The position numbers and the translations under genes are program-made. A stretch of DNA of 41,332 nucleotides. Origin: Nitriliruptoraceae bacterium. GTDB lineage: Bacteria > Actinomycetota > Nitriliruptoria > Nitriliruptorales > Nitriliruptoraceae. The notes beneath the pieces were generated by a model, which saw only the letters and a program-made list of their open reading frames with translations, did not search any database and was not told where the DNA came from. The stretch spans positions 1 to 41,332 of the forward strand of contig SKJX01000059.1 in assembly GCA_007121785.1 (NCBI GenBank). Reading direction: 5' to 3'. The first letter of the stretch is position 1. The number at the start of each line of letters is the position of its first letter. Positions 34,103 to 40,830 of this stretch are shown piece by piece.

Positions 34103-35148
34103 CGCTGGCCCCGAACCAGCGTCAGACGCCGTAGCGGGCGGTCCTGGGCCCCGAACCGGTACTTGTAGTCCTCGTCGCCCCGCAGGAGGTCCAACACCGC
34201 GTAGCCCTCGTCGGCGGCACGCTCGATCAGCAGCGTGATGATCACCATCCCGGGTGCCAGCGACCCGAGGGCCGGGTCGAAGGCGGAGTTGTAGAGGCCC
34301 CACTCACGGCCGCGGACCAGCGAGATCGTGGACGCGGCCGGCAGCCCCCCGACGTACAGCTCGTGCAGTTGGAAGATGCCGTCGTCGACGAACTCGGTGG
34401 CCAACGCCTTGAACCAGGCATGGTGCTCCTCGCGCCGGAAGAACCCGGCCTTCTCCGGGAAGCTCTCCGCCGCCTGGTCCAGGAAGCCGTCGAGGCGTCC
34501 GACGACCTCCTCCGGCGGCACGGTCACCAGGTCGAGGTCGCCGGCGTCACGGGCGAGCTTCCGAGCCTTACGCGTCAGCTCCTGTCGCGCCCGACCCGGC
34601 AGGGACGCCAGGTAGGCGTCGTAGCTGCCGTGGAGCGGCACGCGGGGGCAGACGTCCTCACGATCGTCACCGAAGATGGTCAGGTCGTGGTGGTCGACCG
34701 CGCGGCGGAAGGCGTCCGGCCAACCGCTGTCCTCCGCGAGCCCGCCGGCGATGAACTCGTCCCAATCGACGTCGGCGGCGAGGTTGGCGAGGTAGGCGTC
34801 CGCGACGTCGTAGCGGTCCTCGGGTCGGCTGACGGGGCCGAGGTAGTCGGTGACCTCCGTGCCGCCCTGGAAACGGCGGATCTCCTCCGGTCCCGTCGCC
34901 GCTCCCGAGAGGTCGTTGGCGTCGGGGATGACGCCGATCAGCCGGCCATCGCGATGCACCGCATGCACGCGGACGGGCGTGCCGCTACCCAGCGTCGTCG
35001 CCCACACGCCGAGGAACCGTGGCCCGTGGAACACCGTGGCGTGCGGGTCCTCATCGAGCAGCAACTCCCACTCGGAGCGCAGGTCCGCGGGCAGCGGGCC
35101 CTGGTGCGTGCGCAGCTCGATCACGTCGTGCCTCACCTGGTCGGTCAC
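34099..35148 (-). CDS. GNAT/FemAB-like acyltransferase (CelD/BcsL-type)
   Basis: A 349-residue protein of the CelD/BcsL or FemAB-like double-GNAT group. Landmarks: WELLLDEDPHATVFHGPRFL, the RLIGVIPDAND strand, SLPGRARQELTRKARKL (a conserved loop with KAR/RKxR pattern in this family), FFRREEHHAWFKALATEF, FQLHELYVGGLPAASTISLV, and YNSAFDPALGSLAPGMVIIT then LDLLRGDEDYKYRFGA (LxRGxxxYK pattern). The reaction is an acyl transfer, substrate not known; the pairing with mshA by GTGA overlap hints at cell-surface or thiol metabolism. Start: GTG 35148 lacks a ribosome binding site; a TTG 14 codons upstream is the alternative. The 183 bases between it and the XRE gene show nothing clear. Confidence 0.75.
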   Translation of the reverse strand: MTDQVRHDVIELRTHQGPLPADLRSEWELLLDEDPHATVFHGPRFLGVWATTLGSGTPVRVHAVHRDGRLIGVIPDANDLSGAATGPEEIRRFQGGTEVTDYLGPVSRPEDRYDVADAYLANLAADVDWDEFIAGGLAEDSGWPDAFRRAVDHHDLTIFGDDREDVCPRVPLHGSYDAYLASLPGRARQELTRKARKLARDAGDLDLVTVPPEEVVGRLDGFLDQAAESFPEKAGFFRREEHHAWFKALATEFVDDGIFQLHELYVGGLPAASTISLVRGREWGLYNSAFDPALGSLAPGMVIITLLIERAADEGYAVLDLLRGDEDYKYRFGAQDRPLRRLTLVRGQR

Positions 35149-35331
35149 GGGCGGTGAACGGACACCCGCACGGACGGCAGCTTGCGTCAACTCGCCCGGA
35201 TGGTAGTGGACCCAACGACCCGGTCCCGGGCCAGTGAGCCCGCCGGGTGCGGTTGCCGTGTGGTTCGCGTCCGGGTCAGGCGCGGTCGCCGGGCGGACCC
35301 GCGCCGGCCAGGTCCCGACGGTGGAGCAACG

Positions 35332-35904
35332 CTAGACGGAGCGCTCGGATTCCTCACCCGGCGACGCCGCCTCCACGGCCGCGTCGTCCACGCCACCGGT
35401 GGTGACCGCGTCGAGCAGGGCACGCCGCCGGCTCACGCGGTTCGGTTGGAGCTCCGACAACCGCCGGAACGAGCGGTACATCTCGGTCAGGGCCTGCCGC
35501 TGGGCGTCGGTCAGGTGCGGGTCGAGGGCGATCGCCTCCTCGACGTCGTGCGGCGCGTCCCGCTCATCGAGGATGCCGGCCTTGACGTACAGCGTCTCCG
35601 AGGAGATCTCCAGGGCCTTGGCGATCGCCTGCAGGATCTCCGCGGACGGCTTGCGCAGCCCCCGCTCGATCTGTGACAGGTAGGGGTTGCTGACCCCCGC
35701 CAGCTTCGACAGCTTGCGCAGCGACAGCCGCGCCGACTCGCGCTGGTCGCGGATGTAGGCGCCCAGTTCATCGATCGCGGAGCGGTCGACGGCGGCGCCA
35801 CCGGCGACGTCGTCATCCGCCGACGGTAGCCCCCCGTCCGGTTCCGGCACCGGCCCTGCGGCAGGCTCATCAGCCGACGGGCCGTTGGCGGCGGATGGGG
35901 ACAC
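35332..35904 (-). CDS. XRE-family transcriptional regulator
   Basis: A 190-residue regulator. After a ~35-residue disordered acidic/Pro-rich N-terminus comes an XRE HTH (about 38-95): LGAYIRDQRESARLSLRKLS then KLAGVSNPYLSQIERGLRKPSAEILQAIAKAL, with the typical recognition helix SNPYLSQIERG, then SSETLYVKAGIL and an acidic C-terminal helix (LTDAQRQALTEMYRSF). This pattern is a well-conserved actinobacterial XRE family of unknown target. GTG 35904 is the start, with AAGGAG eight bases ahead; an upstream alternative at 35940 exists. Just upstream lie three 16-bp tandem repeats (35939-35986), which are likely binding sites for this protein (autoregulation). Confidence 0.92.
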   Translation of the reverse strand: MSPSAANGPSADEPAAGPVPEPDGGLPSADDDVAGGAAVDRSAIDELGAYIRDQRESARLSLRKLSKLAGVSNPYLSQIERGLRKPSAEILQAIAKALEISSETLYVKAGILDERDAPHDVEEAIALDPHLTDAQRQALTEMYRSFRRLSELQPNRVSRRRALLDAVTTGGVDDAAVEAASPGEESERSV

Positions 35905-35938
35905 GCGGCACGCTCCTTGCGGGAGGTGGCGGCAGGAC

Positions 35939-35986
35939 ACGGACCTACCCAGGTACGGACCTACCCGGGGACGGACCTTCCCGGGT
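35939..35986 (-). repeat. Three tandem 16-bp repeats upstream of the XRE gene
   Basis: Units at 35939-35954 (ACGGACCTACCCAGGT), 35955-35970 (ACGGACCTACCCGGGG) and 35971-35986 (ACGGACCTTCCCGGGT) match in 11 of 16 positions or better. They start 35 bases before the XRE start codon in the minus direction, between the XRE and asparaginase genes. The first unit also contains the dyad ACCT-N4-AGGT. Placement suggests operator iterons. Confidence 0.65.
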
Positions 35987-36015
35987 CATGAACGGTACCG
36001 GAGGGTCCCTCCCCT

Positions 36016-37002
36016 TCAGGCGACGGCCACGGCCCGCGCGAGGTCGTCGACCGCTGCCGTGGGACGGATCCGACCGGCTGGCCGGCCGCCACCGAGCGGT
36101 GGTGGTGGCTCCCAGCTGCCGACCGGCACGACCTCGAGCCGCTCGAGCAGCGCGTTCGTCGCGGCAGCGACCCCACGCCCGGCCCCGTCGGTGGCCTTGA
36201 TCGCCAGCCCCCGGCCTCGCCCGTCCGGGTCCCGCCAGCCGACGCCGTAGACACCCTCCGCGCCGACCTTGGCCACGACCCCCGCGTCGAGGAGCGCCGA
36301 CTCCAGGCGCCCCTCGCCGCCGACCAACCCCGGGTGGGCCAGGCCGGCGTCGCGAACGGCCGCGAACCGGTCCTCGGTCGCCAGCCGCGCGAACGCCGTG
36401 GCCAGGTTCGACAGGGGGGCGACCACCGCGGGCGCGCCGCACCCGTCGACCCCGACGGCCGGCAGGGGGCCGATCCGGTCGTCAAGACCGGCCAGCAACC
36501 GGGACTGGAGCGGTCCGTCCGGGTCGAGCAGGTCGGGTCCGGCGCACCCGAGGGCCCGGCCAGCCAGGGCGAACAACGCGTGTTTCCCGGAGCAGTTGTG
36601 CTGCAGGCGCGTCGGTGCCGCGCCCGGGTCGGCCTGCGCGGTCGCTGGCGGGCAGGTCAGGGCCTCCGGCGGGACCTCGGCCCGGGCGAGCAACCCCGCG
36701 ACCGCGTCGAGGTGGCGCGGCTCGCCCCGGTGCGAGGCCCAGGCGACGGCCACCTGCTCCGAAGACGGCGCCGCGATCCCGGCGGCTTCGATCAGGTCGA
36801 GGCAGAGCGCGGCCTGCAACGGCTTCACGGCGGAGCGGACGAAGGTGGCCGCTGCGGCGTCGCCGAGCGCGGCGAGCACGTGGCCGTCGGCGTCGGTGAC
36901 CGCCGCGTGCGCGCGGTGCCACGACTCGACCCGCTCGGACCCGGTGCACACGTCCTGACGGGTCACCTCGGCGACCCGGACGTCGGCGGAGACCTCGCTC
37001 AC
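36016..37002 (-). CDS. L-asparaginase (thermolabile AnsA/PF06089 type)
   Basis: A 328-residue asparaginase of the PF06089 (Rhizobium etli AnsA) family, which hydrolyses asparagine to aspartate and ammonia. Landmarks are FVRSAVKPLQALCL (residues ~54-68, the Ser-x2-Lys beta-lactamase-like pair seen in this fold), WASHRGEPRHLDAV, LQHNCSGKHALFA (Cys/Lys zinc-site region), VGVDGCGAPAVVAPLSNLA and GGEGRLESALL. The GTG start overlaps the stop of a 27-codon ORF as GTGA, implying coupling. It lies in a short minus-strand operon after the REC protein. Not the type I/II bacterial asparaginase. Confidence 0.9.
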   Translation of the reverse strand: MSEVSADVRVAEVTRQDVCTGSERVESWHRAHAAVTDADGHVLAALGDAAAATFVRSAVKPLQAALCLDLIEAAGIAAPSSEQVAVAWASHRGEPRHLDAVAGLLARAEVPPEALTCPPATAQADPGAAPTRLQHNCSGKHALFALAGRALGCAGPDLLDPDGPLQSRLLAGLDDRIGPLPAVGVDGCGAPAVVAPLSNLATAFARLATEDRFAAVRDAGLAHPGLVGGEGRLESALLDAGVVAKVGAEGVYGVGWRDPDGRGRGLAIKATDGAGRGVAAATNALLERLEVVPVGSWEPPPPLGGGRPAGRIRPTAAVDDLARAVAVA

Positions 37003-37082
37003 CGCTCGATCCGCACGTCCTCAGCGAAGCGCAGCCGTTGCTGCCGCATCCCCTCGAGCTCGTCAGCGGTCCCGGCGTCCAT
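36999..37082 (-). CDS. 27-codon ORF coupled to the asparaginase
   Basis: MDAGTADELEGMRQQRLRFA then EDVRIER and a TGA that overlaps the GTG of the asparaginase as GTGA. An AAGGGA lies just before its ATG (37082). It is highly charged, likely a helix. It may be a real microprotein, a leader that couples translation of the asparaginase, or a chance ORF. It follows the REC gene by 55 bases. Confidence 0.45.
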   Translation of the reverse strand: MDAGTADELEGMRQQRLRFAEDVRIER

Positions 37083-37137
37083 GCGTCCCTTCCCAACGGC
37101 GTTGTACGAGCGGTCCTGGCGTCGTCGACACCGGCCG

Positions 37138-37524
37138 TCAGCGGGTCCGGTCCGCCTCGAAGGCGGTGACCTCGCGGAGCCGTTGGATGAGCTCCAACGG
37201 GCTGAACGGCTTGGTCAGGTACGCATCGCAGCCGGCATCGAGCCCGGCCTGGCGCTCCTGCGGCCCGCCGTGGGCGGCCAGCAGGACGACGGGCAGCGGT
37301 GAGGTGGCCGGGTCGGCCTTGAGCCGGCGACAGACCTCGAACCCGTCGATCCCCGGCATCGCGACGTCGCACACCACGACCTGGGGTTGGTGCCGGGCGA
37401 CGGCGGCCAGCGCCTGCTCCCCGTCATCAGCTGTGACGACCGTGAACTCCTCGAGGTCGAGGACGGTGCTGAGGACCTCGAGCAGGACGGGGTCGTCGTC
37501 GACCAGCAGGACGTCACGGCTCAC
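37138..37524 (-). CDS. Stand-alone response regulator (REC only)
   Basis: A 128-residue single receiver domain: VLLVDDD (residues 5-11), phospho-acceptor Asp53 in VVVCDVAMPGIDG, and Lys105 in YLTKPFSPLEL. The usual Thr/Ser that follows strand 4 (normally ITA or LTA) is Ala here (VVLLAAHGG), so the phospho-switch may be altered or the protein may be phosphorylated weakly. No output domain, so it acts as a phosphate sink or by protein contact. GTG 37524 with AGGGG eight bases upstream; the upstream 32-codon extension is not family-like. It lies 37 bases after the RsiG-like gene in the same direction. A partner kinase is not in the immediate operon. Confidence 0.9.
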   Translation of the reverse strand: MSRDVLLVDDDPVLLEVLSTVLDLEEFTVVTADDGEQALAAVARHQPQVVVCDVAMPGIDGFEVCRRLKADPATSPLPVVLLAAHGGPQERQAGLDAGCDAYLTKPFSPLELIQRLREVTAFEADRTR

Positions 37525-37561
37525 GGTCCGGCCCCTGGACGTGACCGGGTGCCCTCCCGCG

Positions 37562-38197
37562 TCACCGCAGCAGCTCCGAGACGTCCGCACGACCGTCCTT
37601 GTACCGCGCGGCGAGCTCATCGCGTAGCGCGTCGATACGTCGGAACAGCTCGCGACGCACGTAAGACAGGGACTGCTCCAGCTCGCCGAGCCGGTCGACC
37701 AGCGGCGCGAGCTCCTCCAGGTCGTGCTGCTCGAGGTCCCGCTCGTCGAGGGCGATCACGGCAGCGACCGCATCCTCGTACACGTCCGCGTTCGGTGGCA
37801 CCCGCAGCCGGGTGGACCGGGCATGCAACGGGTCGCTTCGGGTGCCGTCAGCCGAGAGGATCGTGGGCAGCGCCGCCATCAGGTCGGCCGCCCCGGTCTC
37901 ATCACGTCGGCCGAGCTCCGCTCGCAGGATGTCCAGCCGTCCCTGGAGCAGCCGACGGGCGTAGGAGACGCCCTCCTCAGCTTCCTCGCACGCCCGGCGG
38001 CGGGCTCGAAGTTCCGCCGTGGGCCACTCGCTCAGCGATGCGAGCTCATCCGATGGCAGCAGGTGCTCAGGATCGGCAACGGGGATCACCCCACCGACCT
38101 GGTCCTGCGATGCGGTCTCGTCCACACCATCCCCTGGCACTCGCTCTGGTGACGGACCGTACCCCGTGGTCGCGACGCGCGGGGAGGTTCGTGCCAC
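37562..38197 (-). CDS. RsiG-type c-di-GMP-binding anti-sigma factor homologue
   Basis: A 211-residue mostly helical protein. It contains two copies of the RsiG signature E(x3)S(x2)R(x3)Q(x3)D, by which RsiG binds a c-di-GMP dimer to hold sigma WhiG inactive in Streptomyces. Copy 1 is exact: E74, S78, R81, Q85, D89 (EGVSYARRLLQGRLD). Copy 2 lies exactly 100 residues later: E174, S178, R181, Phe185 in place of Gln, D189 (LSYVRRELFRRID). Both lie in long charged helices, as in the coiled-coil of RsiG. The region between (about 105-145) has LMAALPTILSADGT. The start is uncertain: GTG 38197 (GAGG five bases ahead), GTG 38140 or GTG 38125 all lie before the helices. Divergent from a DUF4388 gene and upstream of a REC gene. 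A WhiG/FliA sigma is not in the window. Confidence 0.82.
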   Translation of the reverse strand: MARTSPRVATTGYGPSPERVPGDGVDETASQDQVGGVIPVADPEHLLPSDELASLSEWPTAELRARRRACEEAEEGVSYARRLLQGRLDILRAELGRRDETGAADLMAALPTILSADGTRSDPLHARSTRLRVPPNADVYEDAVAAVIALDERDLEQHDLEELAPLVDRLGELEQSLSYVRRELFRRIDALRDELAARYKDGRADVSELLR

Positions 38198-38291
38198 GCC
38201 ACCCTCGTTGGTCGGAGGAGGCCGCCCATCAGGGTCGGTCCCGGTGGAGCTACCCGCACGCCGATCCTGCCGTGCCACGTACGCTGGGGCC

Positions 38292-39476
38292 ATGCGAGGC
38301 GACCTCTCCCGGACCAGCGCGGCAGACATCTGCCGCGACCTCGCGTCGCGCTCGGTGACCGGGACCCTCGTGGTGGATGGTCCGGACGGTCCCGGCACGG
38401 CCACGTTCGTCGATGGCCGGCTGGTCGCGGTGCGGTCACCACGACCGACCGGCCGCCTGCTCGACCGGCTCGTGGCCACGGACGTGCTCGACCCCGCGGA
38501 GGTGCCGGCTCCCAACGAGAGCCCGGGCGAGGCGACCATCGTCTCGCTCGTCGAGCAGGGCCTGCTGGACGAGGCGACCGTGCGCGCCGAGCGTGAGGAG
38601 CAACTGCTCGATGAGCTCCTCGAGCTGGCCAGCTGGCGCTACGGCACCTTCCGCTTCACCGACGAGGTGCCACCGACCTCGCAACGCGCCAGCCTGGACG
38701 TCTCCGATGCGTTGGAGCGGCTCGAGCACCGCCAGCGCGGATGGGAGGCGGTCCGCAAGGTCCTGCCCGACCTCGATGCGGTCCCCGAGCGAGCGGGCAC
38801 GCATCCACCGGCAGCCGGTGGCCACACGCCGGCGCTGACGCGCCTGTTGGCCGCAGTCGACGGTCACCGGTCCGTCAGCGACCTCGCAGCCGGGTTCGGC
38901 TACGGGGAGGTCCAGACGGCCCGTATGGTCCACGAGCTGGTCGAAGCACAGGAGCTGACGGTCCGGTTGCCGAGCGACGAGGTCGGCTCGGCCCTCGAGG
39001 CGGCCCTGGCACCGCCCCCGGCCGATCCAGCGCCGGCCGCCACGGAGCCATCGCCGCCCACCCCAGAGATGTCCGACACCCCGAGCGTGACCGACGCCGC
39101 GGAGGTCGCCGACCCCCATCCGAGCGACCCGCCGGCCACCGAGCCCGAGCCGACGCCGTCCACCACCGAGCCCGAGCCGACGCCGTCCACCACCGAGCCC
39201 GTGCCGGCCGCCCTCACCACCGAACCCGGAGCGACCACCCCCGCCGCCGGGACGTCGGCGACCGACGACGAGACGGACGTCTCGGAGTTCCTGCGGGAAC
39301 TCAGCCGACTCGCCGGCCAGGAAGAGGACGACGCTGACCCGCCCCCGGCCAACAGCCGGACACGTCAGCGTCAACGGTCCCAGCAGGCCCAGCCACGCGC
39401 CGGCGGGAACCGTGCCAACCAGGACCCGGCACCCGACGACCGCCCCCGGCGACGCGGGCTCTTCGGGCGGGGCTGA
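38292..39476 (+). CDS. DUF4388 domain-containing protein
   Basis: A 394-residue protein. Residues 1-60 (MRGDLSRTSAADICRDLASR, then TGTLVV and ATFVDGRLVAVRSPR) match the N-terminal half of a DUF4388/PATAN-type domain, in which a short helical segment and beta-strands precede a FxDGxLxxA motif. The domain continues to about 210 with further helices (EQLLDELLELASWRYGTFRF and LTRLLAAVDGHRSVSDLAAG, the latter winged-helix-like). The rest (about 240-394) is a disordered Pro/Thr/Glu-rich tail. No enzyme motif. DUF4388 proteins often occur near response regulators and gliding or polar-growth genes; here divergent from the RsiG homologue and REC protein. ATG 38292 has no ribosome site, but TACGCT ends seven bases before it, a possible leaderless -10. 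Confidence 0.8.
   Translation: MRGDLSRTSAADICRDLASRSVTGTLVVDGPDGPGTATFVDGRLVAVRSPRPTGRLLDRLVATDVLDPAEVPAPNESPGEATIVSLVEQGLLDEATVRAEREEQLLDELLELASWRYGTFRFTDEVPPTSQRASLDVSDALERLEHRQRGWEAVRKVLPDLDAVPERAGTHPPAAGGHTPALTRLLAAVDGHRSVSDLAAGFGYGEVQTARMVHELVEAQELTVRLPSDEVGSALEAALAPPPADPAPAATEPSPPTPEMSDTPSVTDAAEVADPHPSDPPATEPEPTPSTTEPEPTPSTTEPVPAALTTEPGATTPAAGTSATDDETDVSEFLRELSRLAGQEEDDADPPPANSRTRQRQRSQQAQPRAGGNRANQDPAPDDRPRRRGLFGRG
39138..39191 (+). repeat. Two 27-bp tandem repeats in the DUF4388 gene tail
   Basis: Consecutive 27-bp units encode TEPEPTPST twice, followed by a partial third TEP unit. It is an in-frame length-variable disordered stretch. Confidence 0.7.
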
Positions 39477-39526
39477 ACCCATCGCACGCGTGCGCGACGG
39501 CACCGACGTCAGGAGGCGGTGGGTCG

Positions 39527-40039
39527 TCAGGTCGGGTAATCGACGGTCTCCTCGGGCCCTGGGTACCGCTCCAGCGCCTCGTCGATCACCTTGAGAGCGT
39601 CCTGCCGTGGCCGCCAACCCCGGACGTCGACGAGCTTCTGTTCGAGGTCCTTGTAGATGCCGAAGAAGTGCGCGATCTCGTTGAGCAGGTGCGGGGGGAC
39701 GTCGTTGAGGAACCGCAGGTTCGTCCACCGCGGATCGTGGTCGGCCACGGCGAGGATCTTCTCGTCCTGGCCCTTGTCGTCGCTCATGTCGAGCATGCCG
39801 AGCACCCGCGCGTTGATCGTGCAGCCGGGGAACGTCGGCTCACCCAGGATGCACATGGCGTCGAGGTGGTCGCCGTCCATCGCGAGGGTCTTGGGGATGA
39901 AGCCGTAGTCACCCGGGTAGCGGACCGCGGTGAACAACATCCGGTCCAAGCTGAAGGCCTGCCGTTCGAAGTCCCACTCGTACTTGTTGCGGGACCCCAT
40001 CGGGACCTCGACGAACACCTCGACGGTCTCCTCGCTCAT
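39527..40039 (-). CDS. ppa: Inorganic pyrophosphatase
   Basis: A 170-residue family I soluble pyrophosphatase. Landmarks: EVPMGSRNKYEWDF (Glu/Lys active-site start), FTAVRYPGDYGFIPKTLAMDGDHLDAM, VADHDPRWTNL and EIAHFFGIYKDLEQK. The metal-binding loop is DGDHLDAM, so the usual Pro or Glu after the third residue of the family I signature (D-x-D-P/E-x-D) is His; the three Asp are intact. It hydrolyses PPi to drive biosynthesis. ATG 40039 has GAGG five bases upstream. It is divergent from the peroxiredoxin gene across a 24-bp repeat region. Confidence 0.96.
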   Translation of the reverse strand: MSEETVEVFVEVPMGSRNKYEWDFERQAFSLDRMLFTAVRYPGDYGFIPKTLAMDGDHLDAMCILGEPTFPGCTINARVLGMLDMSDDKGQDEKILAVADHDPRWTNLRFLNDVPPHLLNEIAHFFGIYKDLEQKLVDVRGWRPRQDALKVIDEALERYPGPEETVDYPT

Positions 40040-40103
40040 AGCATCCTCTTCACGGCTTCGCTGACGGCCCGCAGGTCGCGGTGAACGGGCCGGGGGCTGG
40101 GTG

Positions 40104-40172
40104 GGATCGGTGGTGGGTGGCTGTGCCGGATCGGTGGTGGGTGGCTGTGCCGGATCGGTGGACGGTGGCTGG
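40104..40172. repeat. 24-bp tandem repeat between the pyrophosphatase and peroxiredoxin genes
   Basis: Unit GGATCGGTGGTGGGTGGCTG plus TGCC occurs at 40104-40127 and 40128-40151 and partly at 40152-40172. It lies in the 266-base divergent gap. On the minus strand it can be read as repeated Pro/Thr/Asp codons in frame with the pyrophosphatase, but the strong ribosome site before ATG 40039 argues against coding. No promoter hexamers are clear around it. Confidence 0.75.
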
Positions 40173-40305
40173 ACGCGGTCGACGCCCGCAACCGGCGGGG
40201 GCACGGTAGCGGCGTGGCGGTCCACGCCCCGGCCGCGAACTGGTACCCAGGGACGAGACCGATGCCGTCGCCACCCACGACGGCCCCCACCGGAGGAGTC
40301 CCACC

Positions 40306-40767
40306 GTGCTCGAGCCAGGCCAGCCCGCACCGACGTTCACGCTCCCGGATCAGGACGGGCAGCAGACCCAGCTCGAGGCCTTCCGGGGCCAGCCGGTGGT
40401 CGTCTACTTCTACCCCAAGGACGACACCCCCGGCTGCACGACCCAGGCCTGCGCGATCCGCGACCAGTGGAGCGAGTTCGAGGCTGCGGGCGCCGCGGTG
40501 TTCGGCATCTCGCCCGACGACGTCGACTCGCACGCCCGGTTCGCCGGCAAGCACGATCTGCCGCACCGGCTGCTGGCCGACCCGGATCGCGAGGTGATCG
40601 AGGCCTACGGCGCGTGGGGTACCAAGAAGATGTACGGCCGTGAGTTCGAAGCGGTGATCCGTTCGACCGTGTTGATCGGCCCCGACGGCGAGGTCGCGGC
40701 CGTGTGGCCCAAGGTCAAGCCGAAGGAGCACGCCGACCAGGTCCTGGAGGCGATCGCCACGCTCTGA
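40306..40767 (+). CDS. bcp: Thiol peroxidase, PrxQ/Bcp type
   Basis: A 153-residue Bcp/PrxQ peroxiredoxin that reduces peroxides. Landmarks: APTFTLPDQDGQ, VVVYFYPKDDTPGCTTQACAIRD with peroxidatic Cys44 and Cys49 five residues later as resolving Cys (the alpha-helix type), VFGISPDDVDSHARFAGKH, LPHRLLADPDREV, YGAWGTKKMYGREFEAVIRST and the C-terminal KPKEHADQVL helix. GTG 40306 has GGAGGAG seven bases upstream. Reductant is likely thioredoxin or mycoredoxin. It is downstream of no other gene and is convergent with the YgfZ gene. Confidence 0.97.
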   Translation: MLEPGQPAPTFTLPDQDGQQTQLEAFRGQPVVVYFYPKDDTPGCTTQACAIRDQWSEFEAAGAAVFGISPDDVDSHARFAGKHDLPHRLLADPDREVIEAYGAWGTKKMYGREFEAVIRSTVLIGPDGEVAAVWPKVKPKEHADQVLEAIATL

Positions 40768-40830
40768 CGCTGGCGGCGGCCCGTGCGGCGACGTCGGCCA
40801 CGCCCGCGCGGTGACGCCGGCGGCAGCCCG

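Noticed and set aside
35149-35190. TTGACG as a -35 box for the GNAT gene
   Set aside because: No matching -10 at 16-18 bases; it may equally be the TTG start codon.
40040-40330. Pyrophosphatase N-terminal extension made of Pro/Thr repeats
   Set aside because: It would cross the peroxiredoxin ribosome site; the family start and GAGG support ATG 40039.
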